From: Paenarthrobacter histidinolovorans
GTDB lineage: Bacteria; Actinomycetota; Actinomycetes; Actinomycetales; Micrococcaceae
Assembly: GCF_014647595.1 (NCBI RefSeq)
Contig: NZ_BMPM01000011.1
Coordinates: forward strand, 95,888-159,887
Reading direction: 5' to 3'
DNA: 64,000 bases
How positions within the stretch are numbered: position 1 is the stretch's first letter; each line of letters opens with the position of its first letter. The notes beneath the pieces were generated by a model. That model saw nothing but the letters and a program-made list of their open reading frames with translations, was not told where the DNA came from and ran no database searches. The translations under genes were made by a program, and so were the position numbers. Below, piece after piece: positions 26,791 through 35,100 of this stretch.

Positions 26791-27657
26791 ATGAGGGCTA
26801 TATGGAAGGGATCTATCGCGTTCGGTCTGGTCAACGTACCAGTGAAGCTCTACAGTGCCACGGAGGATCACGACATTGGCCTGCACCAAGTCCACAATAA
26901 GGACGGCGGGCGCATTCGATACCAGCGGAAATGCGAAATTTGCAGCGAAGTCGTAGCTTACGAGGATATTGACAAGGCCTACGAGGAAGAAGGCCGCACC
27001 GTGGTCCTCACGGCAGCCGAGTTGAAGTCCTTGCCGGAGGAGAACAGCCGCGAAATAGAGGTGGTGGAGTTCATTCCTGCCGAGCAGCTGGACCCGATCA
27101 TGTACGAGCGCAGCTATTTCCTGGAGCCCGATTCCAAGTCGCCCAAGGCCTACATGCTGCTGCGGCAAACGCTGGAAGACACGGACAGGATCGCGATTGT
27201 CCAGTATGCGCTGCGGCAGAAGACCCGGCTGGGTGCCCTGCGGGTGCGCGGCGACGTGCTGCTGCTGCAGGCTCTCCTCTGGGGCGACGAGGTCCGCGAG
27301 GCCAAGTTCCCGTCCCTGGAGACGGACATCAAAATCTCGGACAAGGAATTGGAAATGTCCTCCGCCCTGGTGGAATCCATGGCCCATGACTTCGACCCGG
27401 ATGAATACACCGACGACTACCAGGCCCAGTTGAAGACACTCATCGAAGCGAAGCTCGAAAAGGGCGAGGCTCTGGACACGGAAGCCACCTTCGGCAACGC
27501 TGAAGGCGAAGGAGAGGGCGGCGACGTCATCGACCTCATGGAGGCCCTGAAACGCAGCCTGGACAAGAAGCGCGGCAAGGAAAAAGCGTCCGACGACGAC
27601 GCTGCCGCCAGCAAGACTGCCAGTAAGCCCAAGGCGCGGGCGAAGAAAAAGGCGTGA
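26791..27657 (+). CDS. ku: Non-homologous end-joining protein Ku
   Basis: The ATG at 26791 starts MRAIWKGSIAFGLVNVPVKL, the standard N-terminus of bacterial Ku; an earlier in-frame codon would add only seven odd residues. The 288-residue protein has the Ku beta-barrel core (IRYQRKCEICSEVVAYEDID with a CxxC pair, EVVEFIPAEQLDPIMYERSY) and a basic, Ala/Lys-rich tail (KAKARAKKKA type) that helps DNA binding. Ku homodimers ring broken DNA ends and recruit LigD, encoded just upstream on the other strand. The gene ends before a clear terminator. Confidence 0.95.
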   Translation: MRAIWKGSIAFGLVNVPVKLYSATEDHDIGLHQVHNKDGGRIRYQRKCEICSEVVAYEDIDKAYEEEGRTVVLTAAELKSLPEENSREIEVVEFIPAEQLDPIMYERSYFLEPDSKSPKAYMLLRQTLEDTDRIAIVQYALRQKTRLGALRVRGDVLLLQALLWGDEVREAKFPSLETDIKISDKELEMSSALVESMAHDFDPDEYTDDYQAQLKTLIEAKLEKGEALDTEATFGNAEGEGEGGDVIDLMEALKRSLDKKRGKEKASDDDAAASKTASKPKARAKKKA

Positions 27658-27700
27658 GTCCGGCGTCGGGCATTTTGAGCGCTTGATACGCAAGAGGAAA

Positions 27701-27730
27701 GCAGCGCCGGAAGGTACCGGCGCTGCTTTT
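27701..27730. terminator. Rho-independent terminator shared by ku and the ABC operon
   Basis: A perfect 10-bp stem (gcagcgccgg at 27701-27710, ccggcgctgc at 27717-27726) is followed by TTTT on the plus strand and preceded by AAA, so it can also act on the minus strand. It separates the convergent ku gene and the ABC permease gene. Confidence 0.85.
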
Positions 27731-27746
27731 CTGTTGAGTGCCTCGC

Positions 27747-28583
27747 TCAGCCTTTGACTGAGCCCGCGGTAAGTCCCTGGACAATGAACTTGCTGGCGAA
27801 AGCGAAAATCACCAACGTGGGTACCACCGTCAAAACCGCGGCAGCGGACATGGAACCCCAGTCAATGTTGAAGCTGGAGATAAAGCCGGCCAACGCCGTC
27901 GGGATGGTCTTGTTGCTGTCGCTGTTCATGAGAGTCACGGACAGGAACAACTCGTTCCAGCAATTGACGAAGTTGAACACGAAACTCGCCGCAATTCCCG
28001 GCAGCATCACCGGAACGATCACCCTGAAAAGCGCACTCAGCCTTGAACAGCCATCAATCATGGCCGCCTCTTCCAACGCGTCGGGAACGTTCTCGAAGAA
28101 ACCACGGAGCATGATGGTGCAGAACGGAATGCAGATGGCGATGTAGATGAGGATCAGGCCGGTCTTGGAATCAACCAAGCCGAAATCGGTCATCATCAGG
28201 TACAACGGGCCCAAGGCAATGAACCCGGGAATCATCTGCGTGATGAGGAACGCACCAAGAACAGCCCCGCGTCCGGAGAACTGGAACCTCGCCAGGACAT
28301 ACGCGGAGAGCAGCGAGATGAGGGTGGCCACCGAGGACGCCACCAGCGCCACCACCAGGCTGTTGAGCATGTACTGGCCGAAATCCGACTTGGTGAACAG
28401 CCCGATGTAATTGTCCAAGGACAACTGCTTTGGCCAGTAATCCAAGGGCAGCGAATAGATGGCCCCCGGTTCCTTCAGGGAAGTCACCACGATCCAGTAC
28501 AGCGGAAAAACGGTGACGATCAGGCAGAGGCCCAAAAAGACGACCTTGGAAACCCGGCCAATAAGGGTGGGACTGTTGATCAT
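27747..28583 (-). CDS. Carbohydrate ABC transporter permease (MalG-type)
   Basis: The 278-residue permease has six hydrophobic helices, starting VVFLGLCLIVTVFPLYWIVV. The EAA loop that docks onto the ATPase is EEAAMIDGCSRLSALFRVIV followed by P-V-M-L-P. It forms the second half of the membrane channel with the upstream permease; their genes overlap by 4 bases. No ATP-binding gene is present in the operon, as is usual for actinobacterial sugar importers that share one MsiK-type ATPase. The transported sugar cannot be told from sequence. It is the last gene of the minus-strand operon. Confidence 0.9.
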   Translation of the reverse strand: MINSPTLIGRVSKVVFLGLCLIVTVFPLYWIVVTSLKEPGAIYSLPLDYWPKQLSLDNYIGLFTKSDFGQYMLNSLVVALVASSVATLISLLSAYVLARFQFSGRGAVLGAFLITQMIPGFIALGPLYLMMTDFGLVDSKTGLILIYIAICIPFCTIMLRGFFENVPDALEEAAMIDGCSRLSALFRVIVPVMLPGIAASFVFNFVNCWNELFLSVTLMNSDSNKTIPTALAGFISSFNIDWGSMSAAAVLTVVPTLVIFAFASKFIVQGLTAGSVKG

Positions 28584-29551
28584 CGGTCCGCCTTTCGAAA
28601 GCGCACAGCCATGAGGTAGAAGGCTGCGAAGAGCATGAGGGTGACCATCACGATCAACCCCAGTGCGGACGCCTTGCCGTAGTCGCCTTCCTGGGTAATT
28701 TTGATCATGTACGTGGTGATGATGTGGGTCTGGTCCGCCGGTCCGCCGCCGGTCATGGCGAAGATGATGTCCGGGAAATTGAAGATCCAGATCACCCGCA
28801 ACAGGATAGTCAGCGCCAGCGTCGTGGAGATGCTCGGGAGCGTGATGCTGAAGAACGTCCGTACCTTGCCCGCACCATCCAAGGCGGCGGCCTCATACAT
28901 TTCATCGGACACCGATTGCAGCGCAGCGAGGATCATGATGGCGAAGAAGGTCACGCCGTACCAGATATTGGCAATGATGATCGCTGTCATCGCGAAGCCG
29001 GGATCGGACAGCCACGGAATAGGTGAGCCGATGAGCCCCGCCTTCATCAGGAGGTCATTGACCACCCCGAATTCGGCATTGAACATCCACCGGAAGAGCA
29101 TGCCGATGAGGAACCCGGACACAGCCCACGGGAAGAAGATCATGGCTTGGTACGCTCCACGCATCCGGAACCGGCGCTTCAGGAACAGTGCCACCGCGAA
29201 GCCGATGACAACCTGCGGGACCAGCGAGCCAACGACCCACACCACCGTATTGCGGACGATCGTGCCGAATTCGGGAGCATCGAACAGGCTCTGGAAGTTC
29301 CCAAAGCCAACCCAGGAAGTATCGGAAAGGTCGTTCAGGTTCCAGTTCCGGAACGCCATTTGGCTGCCGGCAATCATGGGGTAGTACGTGAAGATCCCCA
29401 CGAAAACCGCAGCCGGCGCCAGGAAAGCCAGCAAGGTCAACGCGGTCCGGCCGCTGAACCGCCGCTTGGACGAGCTGCCCCTGCCGGGTTCCGACAGCGC
29501 GGCTTTCCGCCCCGAAGGGGGCGGTGCGGCCTGCTTGACGTCGAGAGTCAC
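28580..29551 (-). CDS. Carbohydrate ABC transporter permease (MalF-type)
   Basis: A cytosolic N-terminus of about 35 residues (Ser/Lys/Arg-rich) precedes six hydrophobic helices. The EAA motif EAAALDGAGKVRTFFSITLP lies in the last third. The 323-residue size fits UgpA/LacF-like permeases. The TGA overlaps the start of the next permease, and the start lies just 6 bases after the stop of the binding-protein gene. Together these three genes form a complete import unit apart from the ATPase. Confidence 0.9.
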   Translation of the reverse strand: MTLDVKQAAPPPSGRKAALSEPGRGSSSKRRFSGRTALTLLAFLAPAAVFVGIFTYYPMIAGSQMAFRNWNLNDLSDTSWVGFGNFQSLFDAPEFGTIVRNTVVWVVGSLVPQVVIGFAVALFLKRRFRMRGAYQAMIFFPWAVSGFLIGMLFRWMFNAEFGVVNDLLMKAGLIGSPIPWLSDPGFAMTAIIIANIWYGVTFFAIMILAALQSVSDEMYEAAALDGAGKVRTFFSITLPSISTTLALTILLRVIWIFNFPDIIFAMTGGGPADQTHIITTYMIKITQEGDYGKASALGLIVMVTLMLFAAFYLMAVRFRKADR

Positions 29552-29557
29552 CGGAAG

Positions 29558-30853
29558 CTATCCCTTCATCTTTTCGGTCCAGTAGCTGTCCCAACTGGAC
29601 AACAGGTCAGCCGTGGACATCTGCCCGGTGAGGACGCGCTGAAGTTCGCCGTCGGCCTTCTTGATCCACTCCGTCCACCAGGAGACACTGCGCGGCTGGA
29701 TCGCCGAAACGTACGTGTCAGGGTTCTCCGTCATCTTCACGTAGGCAGCCCAAGGTCCGGTGCTGTAGAAGGTGTCTTGGGCGGCGGACTTCAGCGTGGG
29801 AACCAGACTGTTGTCCTTGCTGAACGTGGTGGCAGCATCTCCCTGTGCCAGGTACTTGATGAGCTTGACTGCTTCGGGCTTGGACTTGGATGACTCCGCG
29901 ATGCCCCAACCGGCCGAAGCCACAGGCTGGATTGCCTTGCCGCCCGGTCCCACCAGCAGTGGTGCGACGTTCCATTGGTCCTGCTTGATGGCCTGCGATT
30001 CCTTGACCGTGGCAATGACCTCTGGGTCCTGGAGCAGGAAAGCGGTGGAGCCATTGCTGAAGCCCTGCACCATCTCGGGGTAGCCCCAAGCTACTGACGA
30101 CGGCGGGGAACCCTTCTTGAAGAGGTCAATGTACAGATCCATGGCTTGCTGGGCCTTGGGAGAGGAGAAGATTGTCTTGCCGTTCGTCAGCTTGAACGCG
30201 TTCTCCCGATCGATCTCGTCCGCCACATATGCCTCGATGATGGCAACGGCGTTGGAGTTGGCGTTGCTGCCGCCACGGAAGGCGTAACCGAACTTATTCT
30301 CAGAGGGTTTGTTGAGTGCCTCGGCCTGTTTCGCCATCTCCTCCCAGCTGCCCGGAGGGCCGTCAAACCCGGCATACTTGACCAGGTCCGAACGGTAGAA
30401 GAGGGAAAGGCCGTAGAAACCGTACGGGATGTAGTAGGTCTTGCCGTTCTGCTTCGAGTACGTCACCGCGTTGTCTGTCAGGTTGCTCCAGCCGTCCCAA
30501 CCATCGAGGTCCTTGGTCATGTCGTAGAGCCAGTTGTTGGCACCGAAGGACCCCACTGTGATGTCGCGGGCCTCCACCACATCGATGCCCTTGCCGGACT
30601 GGAGCATCTGCTGGATCTTCTGGTCCGCCTGATCGGTGGGAGGCGAAATAAGTTCCACCTTGATGTCGGGGTTTGCCTGCTCGAAGCCGGAAATGAGCTT
30701 CTTCAGGGTTTCCGTCCGGGTGGGGTTCGTGAGGCTTTCCACCATCTTCAGGGTGACTTTGCCATCGGCCGCCGTCTGGCCGCCTCCACACCCGGCAAGT
30801 GCAAGAACAGCCGCCAGGCCTGCAGCCGCAGACGCCATAATTCTGGATTTCAC
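29558..30853 (-). CDS. Sugar-type ABC transporter substrate-binding lipoprotein
   Basis: The GTG start at 30853 (VKSRIMASAAAGLAAVLALAG) is set by GGAGG at ideal spacing and gives a lipoprotein signal peptide with lipobox LAGC; the longer open frame to 31048 would bury this. The mature protein of about 405 residues is of the extracellular solute-binding family 1 (LISGFEQANPDIKVELISPP, then WNVAPLLVGPGGKAIQPVAS). It sits outside the membrane and delivers a sugar or sugar derivative to the two permeases. The operon also carries a class V aminotransferase, so the ligand could be an amino-containing compound. That is inference from context only. Confidence 0.9.
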   Translation of the reverse strand: MKSRIMASAAAGLAAVLALAGCGGGQTAADGKVTLKMVESLTNPTRTETLKKLISGFEQANPDIKVELISPPTDQADQKIQQMLQSGKGIDVVEARDITVGSFGANNWLYDMTKDLDGWDGWSNLTDNAVTYSKQNGKTYYIPYGFYGLSLFYRSDLVKYAGFDGPPGSWEEMAKQAEALNKPSENKFGYAFRGGSNANSNAVAIIEAYVADEIDRENAFKLTNGKTIFSSPKAQQAMDLYIDLFKKGSPPSSVAWGYPEMVQGFSNGSTAFLLQDPEVIATVKESQAIKQDQWNVAPLLVGPGGKAIQPVASAGWGIAESSKSKPEAVKLIKYLAQGDAATTFSKDNSLVPTLKSAAQDTFYSTGPWAAYVKMTENPDTYVSAIQPRSVSWWTEWIKKADGELQRVLTGQMSTADLLSSWDSYWTEKMKG

Positions 30854-30911
30854 GTGGGTCCTCCGTTGATTGGTTAAGTGATTGCACCGGCTTAGCGGGT
30901 GCGGGTGGGGT

Positions 30912-32126
30912 CTACAGAGAATGGGCGAGCCGGACCAGTTCCGGAACCGCCCTTTCCGCGAATATCTCGTAATCCTTGGGGGAGTTGTACAGATGGGCCG
31001 AAAGCCGCAGATAGCCCTGTCCGTTGAAGGTTGTGATGGCAGTTTCAATATCCAGTTGGTCCGAGATATAGCCGCGGACAGCGTGGGAATCCTCGTGGGT
31101 AGTGGCGAGGCCCTCGGGGAGGCGGATCAGGCGCAGCGGCCCTATCGGCATGCCGACGTCGACCGCCGGGTTCTGGCCCGTGGCATTGGCAAATGCCTCG
31201 CCGATCAGTGCTTGTCCGTAGTCACAAAGCTCTCTGGCGTAGTTGCGGAACGTCGCCCAGCCGTATCGCTCTTCTATGGTGTCGAAGGCGGTTCGGGCTG
31301 CCATCCATGAGGTCACGTCCTGGGTTCCCACGTGATCGAAGTTCTCCGGGAAGCTGTACGGGAAGCCCCATGAATCGATCAAGGGTTCCAGTGCCTGTGC
31401 TTGGGGTCCGCGCGCCACCAGCGCTGCTGTACCTCGGGGCGCGCAGGCAAATTTGTGCAGATTGCCTACCCAAAAGCCCTCAAAATCGGGAACCGGGGAC
31501 TCCAGCACTCCCGGAGCGTGGGCCGCGTCCACCAGCACGGGTACACCCAGAAGGGAAGCCGCCCTGGCAATCTCCTCAACAGGGAAGGCCCGGGCAGTTG
31601 CGGAGGTGATCTGGTCAACCACAATGAGGGCCGTTCTGGGATTCACTTCGGCCATGACCAGCGCACAAACCTCCTCCGCACCCGCCGCCAGCGGGATCTC
31701 TGCGATCCGGACCTTGCCGCCGGCCTTACGGGCCACCCGCTCTGCGCCCTGCAAAACGGCGCCGTACGCGTGGTTGGTGGTCACGATCTCGGCACCGGGT
31801 GCGAAGACCAGCGAGTTGTACACGGCGCTGACACCCGCGCTGGCGTTGGGGACCAGAGCGAGGTGTCGCGGGTCGACAATGAGGAACTCCGCGATCTCTG
31901 TTCTCGCCGTGGCCACGAGCTCGAATTGGCCCATGAACCAAGGACAGGGGTTCTGGTCCATGAGCTCTTTGAGTTTCAGCTGATGTGCCTGGGCCGCGCG
32001 GGGAACGGACCCATATGAACCGTGGTTGAGGTGGACCTTGGACGGGGTAAGGCTCCAGTCGGCCATTGCGGGCTGGCCCTCGGGGGTCAACATCGGGCGG
32101 GGGACTGTGAGGGGTGCTGGGAACAC
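30912..32126 (-). CDS. Class V aminotransferase (isopenicillin-N epimerase-like)
   Basis: The GTG at 32126 follows AGGA and gives a 404-residue PLP enzyme. HLNHGSYGSVPRAAQAHQ is the typical start, VDAAHAPGVLE carries the cofactor aspartate, and Lys225 in NLHKFACAPRGTAAL is the Schiff-base lysine. This matches the isopenicillin-N epimerase/CefD-like branch, which in most bacteria acts on unknown amino acids or cysteine-like substrates, not penicillins. It is the first gene of an operon with a sugar-type ABC importer and faces a divergent FCD regulator. It may process the imported compound. Confidence 0.88.
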   Translation of the reverse strand: MFPAPLTVPRPMLTPEGQPAMADWSLTPSKVHLNHGSYGSVPRAAQAHQLKLKELMDQNPCPWFMGQFELVATARTEIAEFLIVDPRHLALVPNASAGVSAVYNSLVFAPGAEIVTTNHAYGAVLQGAERVARKAGGKVRIAEIPLAAGAEEVCALVMAEVNPRTALIVVDQITSATARAFPVEEIARAASLLGVPVLVDAAHAPGVLESPVPDFEGFWVGNLHKFACAPRGTAALVARGPQAQALEPLIDSWGFPYSFPENFDHVGTQDVTSWMAARTAFDTIEERYGWATFRNYARELCDYGQALIGEAFANATGQNPAVDVGMPIGPLRLIRLPEGLATTHEDSHAVRGYISDQLDIETAITTFNGQGYLRLSAHLYNSPKDYEIFAERAVPELVRLAHSL

Positions 32127-32206
32127 GGCGTCCTTTGTCGGTGGAGTGGGTCAACGTTCTGTAAGTTACATCACAGCTTCGGCCAAGACAACGGACAATC
32201 TCAAAT

Positions 32207-32221
32207 AGTCATAAGATGACT
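32207..32221. promoter_or_regulatory. Inverted repeat AGTCAT-N3-ATGACT, candidate operator of the FCD regulator
   Basis: Two perfect 6-base half-sites with a 3-base spacer (agtcataagatgact) lie 80 bases upstream of the aminotransferase start and 151 bases before the TTG start of the divergent regulator. FadR-type regulators bind short inverted repeats in such positions. Confidence 0.5.
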
Positions 32222-32372
32222 TTTGCCCTATATGGCAGTTTTGTGGTCATCGAGAGCGATGGAAGCTCAAGAGGTACGATGTCTTTATCAGGAGGCATGA
32301 CAATACCTTCACTTAGCTGTCCGGGCGGTCCAGTGCGGTAGCGTGATACCGGAATCTGGAGGAGGCGACGTA

Positions 32373-33059
32373 TTGGGTGCTGTCGAAACGGCTATGCAGG
32401 GCCTGAGGAACAAGATTGCCTCAGGTGAACTCGCCGCTGGCCAGAAGTGTCCTCCCGAAGCGGAGTTGGCCGCGCAGCTGGGTGTGTCGCGGAGTTCCCT
32501 CAGGGAGGCAGTAAGGGCCATGTCGGCATTGGGCGTCATGGAGTCCAGGCATGGCTCGGGAACGTACGTCTCGTCCCTGGAGCCGACGGTGATCCTGCAG
32601 AATTTCGCCCTGCTGGTGGACCTGTTGCCGTTGGATGGTTTGTTGGAACTCTTCGAGATCCGCCGGCTCATGGAATCCCACGCCGCTGCGGCGGCGGCCG
32701 CCAACACCAGCCCCGAAGTACTGGCGAAATTGACCACGCTCGTCGAAAGCATGGAGGCCACAGTCGACCCGGGCGAGTACTCCGAGCTTGATTCACAGTT
32801 CCACGAGGAAATCTGCCGCGCCGGCGGCAACTCGACGCTGAACGCGCTGGTGAGGCTTTTCCGCTCCCGAGGCGGCCATTTCCACATTTTCGACGGCGAG
32901 GACGGCGCGGCGGTGCGCAGGGACAGTACCGCCGGTCACAGCGCGATCGTGGCTGCGATCGCCCGGCGTGATCCCACCATGGCGGCGACGGCGACGGCCG
33001 CGCATATCGCCCAGACGGAAACCTGGCTCAGGAAGCTCAGGCCGGAGCCCCGGCTTTGA
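32373..33059 (+). CDS. GntR-family regulator with FCD domain
   Basis: The TTG at 32373 is preferred because GGAGGAGG stands seven bases before it; a GTG at 32343 would add ten residues. The N-terminal winged helix is LRNKIASGELAAGQKCPPEA, followed by LGVSRSSLREAVRAMSALGV. The FCD ligand domain fills the rest, with metal-site residues in LDSQFHEEICRAGGN and GHSAIVAAIARRD. These regulators usually repress a nearby catabolic or uptake operon until a carboxylate or sugar acid binds. The divergent ABC/aminotransferase operon is the obvious target. Confidence 0.88.
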   Translation: MGAVETAMQGLRNKIASGELAAGQKCPPEAELAAQLGVSRSSLREAVRAMSALGVMESRHGSGTYVSSLEPTVILQNFALLVDLLPLDGLLELFEIRRLMESHAAAAAAANTSPEVLAKLTTLVESMEATVDPGEYSELDSQFHEEICRAGGNSTLNALVRLFRSRGGHFHIFDGEDGAAVRRDSTAGHSAIVAAIARRDPTMAATATAAHIAQTETWLRKLRPEPRL

Positions 33060-33164
33060 CGTTGCCGGGGTCGGTGCGGCTTGACGCTGTCAGTCGTTCC
33101 GGGGTCAGTGGTTCCGCAGCATCGAAATAGGTTCGGACTTCGTTGCGACAGGTCCCGGGATCGA

Positions 33165-33677
33165 TCACTCCTCCTTGGTATGTCCGTTGCTGCTCATTCC
33201 CTGGCGGTAGAGCCGCAATGGCATCCCGACCACCAGCAACAGCAACGTCAGGACGATGAAGCCACCGGCCACAATGCCGGCGGTCCTCCCGGCGGTGAAA
33301 TCGAAGACCAGCGTGGCTGAGCCTACGATCAGCAGGGCGACCCCTCCCAGTGCCCATTTGGTGACGGCGTCGGCGCTGGAGACCAGGGTGGCCTTGAGCC
33401 CGCGGCGGAAGAGTCGCCTGTGCACGCTGACGGGAATGACGATGAGCACGGTAGTAAGGGCAGCCACCATCACATTGAACAGGTAGAGGCCGCGCTGCCA
33501 GTCGTCCAGTTCCCCAAAGCGTGATTGGAACGGCAACGTCAACAGGAAGCCGCCCAGGATCTGGACTCCCGTCTGGAGCACGCGCAGTTCCTGGATGAGT
33601 TCCATCCAGTTGCGGTCCATGCGTTCTTCCGTGGACTCGTTCCTGCCGATTCTGGGAACCTGTTCCTGCTCTGCCAT
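33165..33677 (-). CDS. DUF6328-type membrane protein
   Basis: The 170-residue protein has a hydrophilic N-terminus, then the hallmark NWMELIQELRVLQTGVQILG leading into the first of about four hydrophobic segments (GGFLLTLPFQ, FNVMVAALTTVLIVIPVSV, WALGGVALLIVGSATLVF, AGGFIVLTLLLLVVGMPL). A basic loop HRRLFRRGLKATL sits between helices 2 and 3. The family is common in Actinobacteria and of unknown function. It stands alone, with genes for stress-related proteins nearby. Confidence 0.8.
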   Translation of the reverse strand: MAEQEQVPRIGRNESTEERMDRNWMELIQELRVLQTGVQILGGFLLTLPFQSRFGELDDWQRGLYLFNVMVAALTTVLIVIPVSVHRRLFRRGLKATLVSSADAVTKWALGGVALLIVGSATLVFDFTAGRTAGIVAGGFIVLTLLLLVVGMPLRLYRQGMSSNGHTKEE

Positions 33678-33793
33678 TCGCGTGCCTCCGCAGCTGTGTG
33701 GTGGACGCCGGGGATGTGCCGGACTACGGTCGGACTTGTCAGCATTCCTCGAACTCTTGTCGGGGCCTCAACGGATTTCCAAGGAGGAAGTAA

Positions 33794-34015
33794 ATGAGCC
33801 AGGACGAGCACCGCGTGGACCCGGACAGCGAGCCCGGCGGCTACGGTACGCCCACTCCCGAACAGGAAATGCCCGGCAGTGGCGACGGGCGCGAAACGCC
33901 GGAGCGGCCGGCTGAAGGAGCTCCTGAAATGCCGGGTGACGAGTTCCCCACGCCCAAGGATCCCGATGCCGCGCCGCCGCCAACGGCAACTGGGCAGGAG
34001 CCCGGGGAAGAGTAA
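33794..34015 (+). CDS. Small acidic, proline-rich protein
   Basis: A near-perfect AAGGAGG site precedes the ATG at 33794. The 73-residue product is almost entirely Pro, Glu, Asp and Gly (EQEMPGSGDGRETPERPAEG), with no predicted fold, membrane helix or cysteine. It is probably intrinsically disordered. Similar short acidic proteins are often found next to stress genes in Arthrobacter, but I cannot name a family. Confidence 0.65.
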   Translation: MSQDEHRVDPDSEPGGYGTPTPEQEMPGSGDGRETPERPAEGAPEMPGDEFPTPKDPDAAPPPTATGQEPGEE

Positions 34016-34099
34016 GAGCGCCGGAGGGCCGCCCCCGCGTGCAGATGATGGCGCGGGGTACAGCCCTCGTTGACCTGTCGGAAGTCGTCAGTGGCGTTT

Positions 34100-34270
34100 T
34101 TATACCGTATGGCCCCGGCGTCCCGACATGAAGCTCAGCAGCCACCCGATGGCCGCGATGACCAGAAGGACAACGCCTACCCACAGCAGCCAGTTCAGGG
34201 CCTGCGAGAAGCCGCCCACGAGAAGGAGAACAATTGCCACTACACCAGCAATGATCAGAAGCGTATTCAT
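34100..34270 (-). CDS. 56-residue two-helix membrane protein (DUF6131-like)
   Basis: This short gene reads MNTLLIIAGVVAIVLLLVGG, a short loop with SQALNWLLWVG, a second helix VVLLVIAAIGWLLS, and a basic end GRRGHTV before TAA. It has the composition and layout of the DUF6131 family of very small actinobacterial membrane proteins. AAAGGA lies upstream at a slightly long spacing. It lies in a stress-like neighbourhood between a disordered acidic protein and dps. Confidence 0.75.
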   Translation of the reverse strand: MNTLLIIAGVVAIVLLLVGGFSQALNWLLWVGVVLLVIAAIGWLLSFMSGRRGHTV

Positions 34271-34578
34271 GGTCAGCACATTCCTTTCAGGGGAATCGTT
34301 GATGAATCGCCGATTCCCAACTATGCATTCCGGTTTTACTTCGATTCAGTTATGGCGGTACTTGGAGGCGTTCCGCCACCTCGAAGTGCCTTTACCCCTG
34401 TCAGCCGGCGTCCAATCGGGGCATGAAGTTCGCCAGCTGTGAACAGTAACACTCCTCATTGTACTACTAAGCACCCTTATGAAAGGCTTATTGCAGTCGT
34501 CACCTGATGATTGGGCAGTCGCCGTGGAAATCTTGCGGCGGCGTTTTTGGCTCACATGAAAGTCCATGAGAGGAACAC
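34271..34578. other. Intergenic region upstream of dps
   Basis: The region holds a 46-codon plus-strand frame from about 34302 with weak support, and AT-richer sequence at 34440-34500 that probably contains the dps promoter. I do not see a clear operator or RNA gene. Confidence 0.5.
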
Positions 34579-35058
34579 ATGAAAGCGTCACAGCAGCTTG
34601 CAGACAACCTTCAAATCGTCCTGACAGACCTCATCGAGCTGCAGCTCCAGGGAAAGCAGGCACACTGGAACATCGTGGGACCGAACTTCCGCGATCTTCA
34701 CCTCCAGTTGGACGAACTCGTCCTGGCCACCCGCCAATTCGCTGATGACACCGCCGAGCGCATGAGGGCCCTCCACGCCCTGCCGGACGGCCGGAGTTCG
34801 ACCATCGCCAAGGGCACCCGACTTGAGGAATTCCCTGCGGGCCTGGTCAACACCAAGAACGCCGTCAAGCTTGTCACCGACCGCGTGGAACGCGCTGTCC
34901 AGACCATGCGCGACGTCCACGACGAGGTGGACGAGGAAGATCCCACGACGGCGGACCTGCTGCACGCGTTTATCGCCCGCCTTGAGCAGCTGGTCTGGAT
35001 GATCAATGCAGAAATCATGAACGCCGGCGCTGCCGTCACCGATCCGGACGAGGCCTGA
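34579..35058 (+). CDS. dps: Dps-family ferritin-like DNA-protection protein
   Basis: The 159-residue protein has the Dps four-helix pattern with the inter-subunit ferroxidase ligands in KQAHWNIVGPNFRDLHLQLD (two histidines, Asp) and the acidic DDTAERM on the next helix. Dps dodecamers oxidise Fe2+ with H2O2, store the iron and coat DNA in stress or stationary phase. GAGAGGAA precedes the ATG. The topoisomerase IB gene starts 42 bases later, so a shared transcript is possible. The N-terminus is short and lacks the Lys-rich DNA-binding tail of E. coli Dps. Confidence 0.92.
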   Translation: MKASQQLADNLQIVLTDLIELQLQGKQAHWNIVGPNFRDLHLQLDELVLATRQFADDTAERMRALHALPDGRSSTIAKGTRLEEFPAGLVNTKNAVKLVTDRVERAVQTMRDVHDEVDEEDPTTADLLHAFIARLEQLVWMINAEIMNAGAAVTDPDEA

Positions 35059-35100
35059 GCATCCACCGGACCGGCTGAAGACAGAGAAGGCCCGCCGATC

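Noticed and set aside
34302..34442. 46-codon plus-strand frame upstream of dps
   Set aside because: It has a weak ribosome site, atypical composition and no recognisable feature. It probably lies in the promoter region of dps.
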